Shown in pieces: positions 33,844 to 38,206 of a stretch of 38,206 bases of DNA. The stretch comes from Verrucomicrobiaceae bacterium (GTDB taxonomy: Bacteria > Verrucomicrobiota > Verrucomicrobiia > Verrucomicrobiales > DEV007), in contig JAACDM010000069.1 of NCBI GenBank assembly GCA_009936795.1, forward strand, positions 1-38,206, in the 5' to 3' direction. The notes beneath the pieces were generated by a model, which was not told the origin of the DNA, did not search any database, and saw only the letters and a program-made list of their open reading frames with translations. The translations under genes and the position numbers were made by a program. Every line of letters starts with the position of its first letter. Position 1 is the stretch's first letter.

Positions 33844-34479
33844 CTACTCGTTCACATAGTCTCGCATCGCTTGCATGATGATAGTAAAGGAGAGAGCGCC
33901 CGCATCTGGATGACCGACGGCGCCGTCGCCGAGTGTCTTTGCTCGCCCAAATTTGGCAACCATGTCTTTACTCGCTTCCTTGCCACCTTCTGCGGCATCA
34001 GCAGCAGCTGCCAAGGCTTCTGTCAGGTTACCTTCGCTAGTACCTTTTGCTTTCTCAGCCGCGGGTACCATTGCATCGACTACGGTCTTGTCGCCGACTT
34101 CGGCCTTGCCCCGATCTTGCACGCCCTGGACGGCCGCTTGCAGGAAGGTAGCAAGTCCGGCACTATCAAAGACCCCTTGGCCTTTGAGAGCCTTTCCGCC
34201 AGCGCGGAAGAGGGTGCCGAAGATGGCCCCGGACGCTCCGCCCATGGAGCTCATCATGGCTGTGCCCACAGCCATGAAGGCCTTGTCAATTGAGGGGAAT
34301 CCGCCTTCGGCCAGCTTTTCTTTGGCTGCGGTGAGACCGCGTTGCATACCGAGTCCATGATCGCCGTCGCCAATATTGCGATCAGCCTCTGACAGTTCAG
34401 GTTCGCTTGCGATGATCTTATCAGCCACACGGTCTAGCATGGCAACGACTTCGTCGAGTGTAAGGTTTGCTTTGCTCAT
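33844..34479 (-). CDS. dhaL: Dihydroxyacetone kinase subunit L (ATP-binding)
   Basis: Nucleotide-binding subunit of the dihydroxyacetone-type kinases. The Mg/nucleotide-binding aspartates are in EADRNIGDGDHGLGMQRG (D33, D38, D40), followed by MSSMGGASGAIFGTLFRAGG, the helical-barrel signature. At 211 aa it has the usual length. It starts 4 bp after the dhaK stop. No DhaM phosphotransfer subunit is present in the window, so either ATP is used directly or DhaM is encoded elsewhere. The same ten bases (TAACCCTATG) stand at the starts of dhaK and dhaL. Confidence 0.92.
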   Translation of the reverse strand: MSKANLTLDEVVAMLDRVADKIIASEPELSEADRNIGDGDHGLGMQRGLTAAKEKLAEGGFPSIDKAFMAVGTAMMSSMGGASGAIFGTLFRAGGKALKGQGVFDSAGLATFLQAAVQGVQDRGKAEVGDKTVVDAMVPAAEKAKGTSEGNLTEALAAAADAAEGGKEASKDMVAKFGRAKTLGDGAVGHPDAGALSFTIIMQAMRDYVNE

Positions 34480-34483
34480 AGGG

Positions 34484-35488
34484 TTACATTTTGGAATAGC
34501 CCACAGACTGACAAGGCATGTCCCAATACTTCTTCAATTCGTCGTCAAGTTTGAGGAGGCTGACAGAAAGTCCGGCCATTTCCTGACAGGTAACAATATC
34601 GCCAATCACGGTGTCATAGACTTTGATGCCCTTGGCAGCGAGCAAGGGCTTGATTGCACGATTAAGAATGAGTAGTTCCATCTGGGTGGTGGCACCGAGA
34701 CTGTTGATGAAGAGGATAACCTCATCCCCGTCGCCGAATTCCAAGTCGTCGCCAAAGACAATGTCCAACAACTGAGGGGCCATCTCATCCGCGGTACAAA
34801 GCGGATCGACGCGGACACCTTTCTCTCCATGAATGCCCATGCCGACACCCATCATGCCTTCGGCAAGGTCGAAGGTGGGTTCACCAGTGGCGGGAATCGA
34901 GCCTGCTGCGACGGCCACACCAACAGAGCGTGTGTTGTCTCGTGCTTTCGTAGTGACTCTCACAAGTTCGTCTAAAGAGTCGACTGTCGATGCAGCCGCT
35001 CCTGCGATCTTTACGATGAGCACGAGGCCAGCGATACCACGGCGATCTTCTTTACGCTCGGGCGGTGCTGAAGCGACGTCGTCCCAGATGAGCACGGTTT
35101 CGACTCGGATGTCTTCGTCATCAGCAAGTTCGGCGCCCATGTCGAAATTCATGACATCGCCAGCGTAGTTCCCGTAAAGGTAGAGCACGCCTTTACCGCG
35201 ATCGACGGCTTGCGTGGCTTCTAGTACAATGTTGGGCGGGGGAGCGGCAAAGATATCGCCACAGGCAGCGCCATCGGCCATGTTGCTGCCGACGAGGCCA
35301 TGATAGATGGGCTCGTGGCCGCTACCGCCACCGACTAGCAAAGCGACTTTGCCATCAGGCAAATCACTCATAACAATGGAACCAGCCCCAACCTTCTTCG
35401 CTTCACCGTCATAGGCCTCTACGAGGCCGTCTAACAGTTCCGCTGCGCAAGCGTTGGGATCGTTGATGATCTTAGGTGTCTTTCTCAT
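34484..35488 (-). CDS. dhaK: Dihydroxyacetone kinase subunit K (substrate-binding)
   Basis: Substrate-binding subunit that holds dihydroxyacetone, or a related ketose, as a covalent hemiaminal on a His. The start at 35488 (MRKTPKIINDPNA) is chosen because DhaK proteins begin this way; an in-frame ATG at 35575 would overlap the upstream gene by 59 bp. GGGSGHEP (53-60) is the family hallmark. The covalent His is in GVGMGIHGEKG (H220). NYAGDVMNFDMG and GDEVILFINSLGATTQMEL are also typical. At 334 aa it is full length. It lies 28 bp downstream of the aldolase/dehydrogenase gene and immediately before dhaL, in an apparent operon. Confidence 0.92.
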   Translation of the reverse strand: MRKTPKIINDPNACAAELLDGLVEAYDGEAKKVGAGSIVMSDLPDGKVALLVGGGSGHEPIYHGLVGSNMADGAACGDIFAAPPPNIVLEATQAVDRGKGVLYLYGNYAGDVMNFDMGAELADDEDIRVETVLIWDDVASAPPERKEDRRGIAGLVLIVKIAGAAASTVDSLDELVRVTTKARDNTRSVGVAVAAGSIPATGEPTFDLAEGMMGVGMGIHGEKGVRVDPLCTADEMAPQLLDIVFGDDLEFGDGDEVILFINSLGATTQMELLILNRAIKPLLAAKGIKVYDTVIGDIVTCQEMAGLSVSLLKLDDELKKYWDMPCQSVGYSKM

Positions 35489-35516
35489 AGGGTTAGAGGA
35501 AATAGGTCTTGATGAA

Positions 35517-37490
35517 TTAAATGACGCGATCATTGCCGCCGTCCACGGGAATTTGAGCGCCGGTTGTCTTACCAAAGGTGGTGCCGGCCATGGTGGCGAT
35601 CATATTGCCGACGTCAGCTGATTTGATTTCCGTCTTCATTAGGTTGCGAGTTTTGTATTCCTCGACGGTCATGTTATAGCGCTCAGCGGAGCGGGCGAGC
35701 ACCTCTGGTGTCCAAAGTTTTGTGTCGAACACAGCATCTGGATGGACCACGTTTACGCGAATATTCTCGGCTGCGAGTTCGAGCGCAGCCACACGGACGA
35801 GTTGTGTTAGCCCTGCTTTTGCACAGGAGTATGAGGCAGCCCCGGCACCGGGAGCGTTCACATTGCGCGACCCGATGTAGATGGCGGTCGGATCGATGCC
35901 GTGACGCAAGTAAGGGACGCAATGGTGTAAGAGACGCACATGCGAGGTGAGATTGACGGCAATGCTCTTGTCCCAGTTTGCTGGGTCCAGCTTCTCGACA
36001 TACGCCCCGGCAGTAAAGATGCCAGCATTGCTCACGAGGATATCAAGTCCGCCGAAACGCTTCACCGTTGCCTCGACGGCACCACGCGTGGCGTCGTCGT
36101 CTGTGAGATTGCAAACGATTCCTAAGCGATCATCATCTTGCAGCTCTTCGATCTCGGGGTTTAGGTCGACGCCGACCACAGCAGCACCTGCATCATGCAA
36201 GGCCTGTAGGCAAGCGCGTCCGATGCCTGCAGCAGCACCGGTGATCAAGGCGACCTTGCCCTCAAGCGGCTTGCGAGCTGGAGCTTTCTTTAGCTTTGCT
36301 TGTTCCAGTTCCCAATACTCGATGTCGAATAGTGGACTTTCTGTTAGCGGAATCCAACCACCGAGCTGCTCGCCTAACTGAACGGTCTCGCGTGTCGTCT
36401 TCACAATATCCCCAACGATGTCAGCGTCCTTTACATTGCGACCAAACGAAATCGTTCCATTCTCTAACCAAACCGCCCAGCGAGGAGCGGTGTCGAGCAT
36501 CTGAATATCAGGCGTTGAGAACCGTTGGAAATAATTCGTGTAAGTGCCCGTGTAGCCATCAACGGCGCCATCAAGATCATCGTTGGAGAAGATCAAGGGC
36601 ACGCGTTTTGTTCGAATAACGTGGTCGGGTGTCACTGGACCTCGACCAGCAATATCGGCGACTTTGTCGAGCTGGGCAAATCCAGCAGCTTCGGATGATC
36701 CATCGAATCGAGCGATCATGGCTTGCTTGGCTGTTTTTGAAACCTCGCTGCGTAGCTGTGCGAGTTTCACGAGATTCAAGTCTGCTGGCTCGGCTTTTGG
36801 GAACTCGTAGCCAGCGCACTTCGAGCTGATAAAGGCTTCAGCCTCCGCGACGAGCGAGATCATGCGGTCGTAGGATTCTTTGGCCGTGTTTGCAAAGCTG
36901 AAGATCCCGTGACTCATGAGCACCATGCCTTCGATCTTTGAGAAATCTTGACTCTGGATCAATTCATACACCTTCCGGGCGAGCACGAAGCCAGGCATGA
37001 TGTAAGGCACCACGATCACGCGATCACCATAGACCTCTTTTACACGAGCTTCGCCATGATCATTGTTAGTGAGTGCTAGGATGGCATTGGCGTGGGTGTG
37101 ATCGACAAAAGCGAAGGGGAGGGCTGCGTGGAGGATGGCCTCGACAGAGCCCGTGGGCGCTGCTGGGTTGGTCATGCCTGCGCGCATCTGAGCCACCATA
37201 TCAGCATCCGAAAGCATCTCTAAGGCGGCTAGCTTCATGAGCACGTCCATCCGAATGGGTGCAAAGCCTTCCTTGGCAATGGTCTCCAAGTCCCAGCCGG
37301 AACCTTTCACATAGAGGATGTCTTCCTCTTCTCCGAAAAACGTCTTCTCCCGGATCTTTACCGAGGTGTTTCCGCCTCCGTGGAGCACCAATTTTGGGTC
37401 CTGTCCCAACAACTGCGAGGTGTAGACCCGCTGGGCCAACAAATCGTCGCCCAGCGCTGCCGCGTTCTGATCATTCCAAAGGTTCTTCAT
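35517..37490 (-). CDS. Bifunctional class II aldolase/short-chain dehydrogenase (RhaD/RhaEW-like)
   Basis: Two enzymes in one 657-aa chain. Residues 1-390 are a zinc class II aldolase: HGGGNTSVKI (37-46), VDHTHANAI (129-137) and MSHGIF (H194) supply the zinc ligands. Residues about 405-657 are a short-chain dehydrogenase: GAAAGIGRA (418-426), NAG (488-490) and SYSCAKAG (Y554, K558). Fusions of this type (RhaEW/YuxG) cleave rhamnulose-1-phosphate to DHAP and lactaldehyde and oxidise the aldehyde. Here the gene is followed by dhaK and dhaL. That would be explained if the aldolase releases unphosphorylated dihydroxyacetone, or if the kinase makes the sugar phosphate that is cleaved. The actual substrate is inferred, not shown. 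Confidence 0.88.
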   Translation of the reverse strand: MKNLWNDQNAAALGDDLLAQRVYTSQLLGQDPKLVLHGGGNTSVKIREKTFFGEEEDILYVKGSGWDLETIAKEGFAPIRMDVLMKLAALEMLSDADMVAQMRAGMTNPAAPTGSVEAILHAALPFAFVDHTHANAILALTNNDHGEARVKEVYGDRVIVVPYIMPGFVLARKVYELIQSQDFSKIEGMVLMSHGIFSFANTAKESYDRMISLVAEAEAFISSKCAGYEFPKAEPADLNLVKLAQLRSEVSKTAKQAMIARFDGSSEAAGFAQLDKVADIAGRGPVTPDHVIRTKRVPLIFSNDDLDGAVDGYTGTYTNYFQRFSTPDIQMLDTAPRWAVWLENGTISFGRNVKDADIVGDIVKTTRETVQLGEQLGGWIPLTESPLFDIEYWELEQAKLKKAPARKPLEGKVALITGAAAGIGRACLQALHDAGAAVVGVDLNPEIEELQDDDRLGIVCNLTDDDATRGAVEATVKRFGGLDILVSNAGIFTAGAYVEKLDPANWDKSIAVNLTSHVRLLHHCVPYLRHGIDPTAIYIGSRNVNAPGAGAASYSCAKAGLTQLVRVAALELAAENIRVNVVHPDAVFDTKLWTPEVLARSAERYNMTVEEYKTRNLMKTEIKSADVGNMIATMAGTTFGKTTGAQIPVDGGNDRVI

Positions 37491-37591
37491 CGTCTCGTGG
37501 TCGCCAGCATGCCGGAACTGAGCGATGAATCCAGTGGAAACCGCTGTGGATTGCGGCTCTGTCTGCCGGCCTGCAAATCTTTCGCGGCGTC

Positions 37592-38148
37592 GTGACTTTC
37601 GGGAATGCTTCGAAGGGGGGGGATTCTGTGTTTATCAGCCCAGGAAGGACGAGCCGGTGCATTGTGTTGATTCTGGGGATGCTCCGCCCGGTTGTTGATG
37701 ACCTTCGCACGGCGAAGAAGGGTGAGATTGTCGAGATGAATGGAAGTCATCGGGGCAAGGGATGCTTCTGCGTGTTGGAAGGGGGTGGTGGGTTCGATGA
37801 TCTCATCGTTGCCGAATCGGGACTTTCGCGGGGACTGCTAAAGTTGATCCACTCGAAGGATCTGGACAACAAGGGCGCTCCTGACATCGCAACGGTAGTT
37901 TTTAGCAAGAAAGCCAATCTGCTTTGGTTTCAAAATGTTGGGGGTGCTTTATAGAAAGGACGACCTCGATCAACGTCCGCTCTGAAACGGAACGCGCTTT
38001 TATGCCAGGGTTTGACCCTTGGCAGGGTGGCATGAGGAACCGTGCCGATGTGAACGGAGACGGTAAGCGAGATCGGGTCCTTGCCTTCCCGGTCTACGAA
38101 CCTGAGGATTTTGATGATGATCGCCGAGGGGCACGCGGCGTGCGGTGA
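37592..38148 (+). pseudogene. Broken FG-GAP/VCBS-repeat protein fragment
   Basis: Two frames together resemble the blade repeats of FG-GAP/VCBS secreted proteins. 37592-37954 reads FDDLIVAESGLSRG, then DLDNKGAPDIATVVF and NLLWFQNVGG before a stop. The next frame continues at about 37945 with FIERTTSINVRSE and ADVNGDGKRDRVLAF. The join lies in GTTGGGGGTG, so a G-run indel is probable. A run of eight G also occurs near the 5' end (37615-37622). No convincing start or signal peptide was found, and the tail near 38150 fades out. It may be a remnant of a longer gene. The remaining sequence up to 38206 shows nothing else. Confidence 0.5.
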
Positions 38149-38206
38149 GAACGCTGCGAAAGTTTTCCACCTTATAAGTAAGGCGCTCCGTCAAGTTTGC
38201 TGGATG

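Noticed and set aside
1-38206. CRISPR arrays, tRNA or rRNA genes, intact insertion sequences
   Set aside because: None recognised on reading either strand; no direct-repeat/spacer pattern, cloverleaf or transposase signature was found.

Overview
The window looks like chromosomal DNA of a Verrucomicrobiota-type (PVC) bacterium. This is an inference from gene style: secreted EF-hand and thioredoxin/SHD1-like proteins, a secreted sialidase, a phytanoyl-CoA dioxygenase, an NfeD/FloA pair, an FG-GAP-type remnant, a GxxExxY gene and generally weak Shine-Dalgarno sequences. No rRNA, tRNA, CRISPR array or intact insertion sequence was seen.

Layout. 0-4.1 kb: a 5'-truncated dioxygenase, a sialidase overlapping a TPMT-like methyltransferase, a secreted EF-hand protein and a secreted thioredoxin-like/SHD1 protein. 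4.1-10 kb (+ strand): a MalY/PatB-type C-S lyase, a second PLP fold-type I aminotransferase that lacks its PLP lysine, then mmsA/iolA, iolE and iolG, part of an inositol catabolic set. 10-12.6 kb: a periplasmic isoaspartyl peptidase and an ankyrin-repeat lipoprotein. 12.6-21.4 kb (- strand): a single 2,945-codon gene. 21.6-22.6 kb: a decayed S9 peptidase. 22.6-24.7 kb (- strand): nfeD, floA and a small membrane protein. 24.8-33.3 kb (- strand): recC-recB-recD. 33.3-33.8 kb: a decayed GxxExxY cassette with imperfect inverted repeats. 33.8-37.5 kb (- strand): a class II aldolase/short-chain dehydrogenase fusion with dhaK and dhaL. 37.6-38.1 kb: a broken FG-GAP/VCBS-type gene.

The most unusual object is the 2,945-aa protein. 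Its domain order is that of a hybrid PKS/NRPS assembly line: FkbH-like, condensation/epimerization-like, KS-AT linker, acyltransferase, class III aminotransferase, half a condensation domain, adenylation, thioesterase. Every recognisable active site I could inspect is altered: HAD motifs I and IV, HHxxxDG to HQxxxDS, GHSxG to GQGIG, the AT His to Gln, the aminotransferase PLP Lys to Glu, the adenylation P-loop erased, and the thioesterase Ser to Pro. The ketosynthase body, all carrier domains, the N-lobe of the second condensation domain and the C-terminal adenylation subdomain are absent, yet the reading frame is open for 8.8 kb. This looks like a megasynthase turned into a giant pseudoenzyme or scaffold rather than a randomly decaying gene. 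Selection tests on homologues are needed to establish that.

Metabolically, the iol genes would oxidise and dehydrate inositol and finish with acetyl-CoA formation, but iolB, iolC, iolD and iolJ are not here. The aldolase/dehydrogenase fusion with DhaK/DhaL suggests use of a deoxysugar- or ketose-derived substrate yielding dihydroxyacetone (phosphate) and an aldehyde that is oxidised. RecBCD is a complete three-gene set, but recC appears to have lost its first codons to a 1-nt frameshift next to the GxxExxY cassette.
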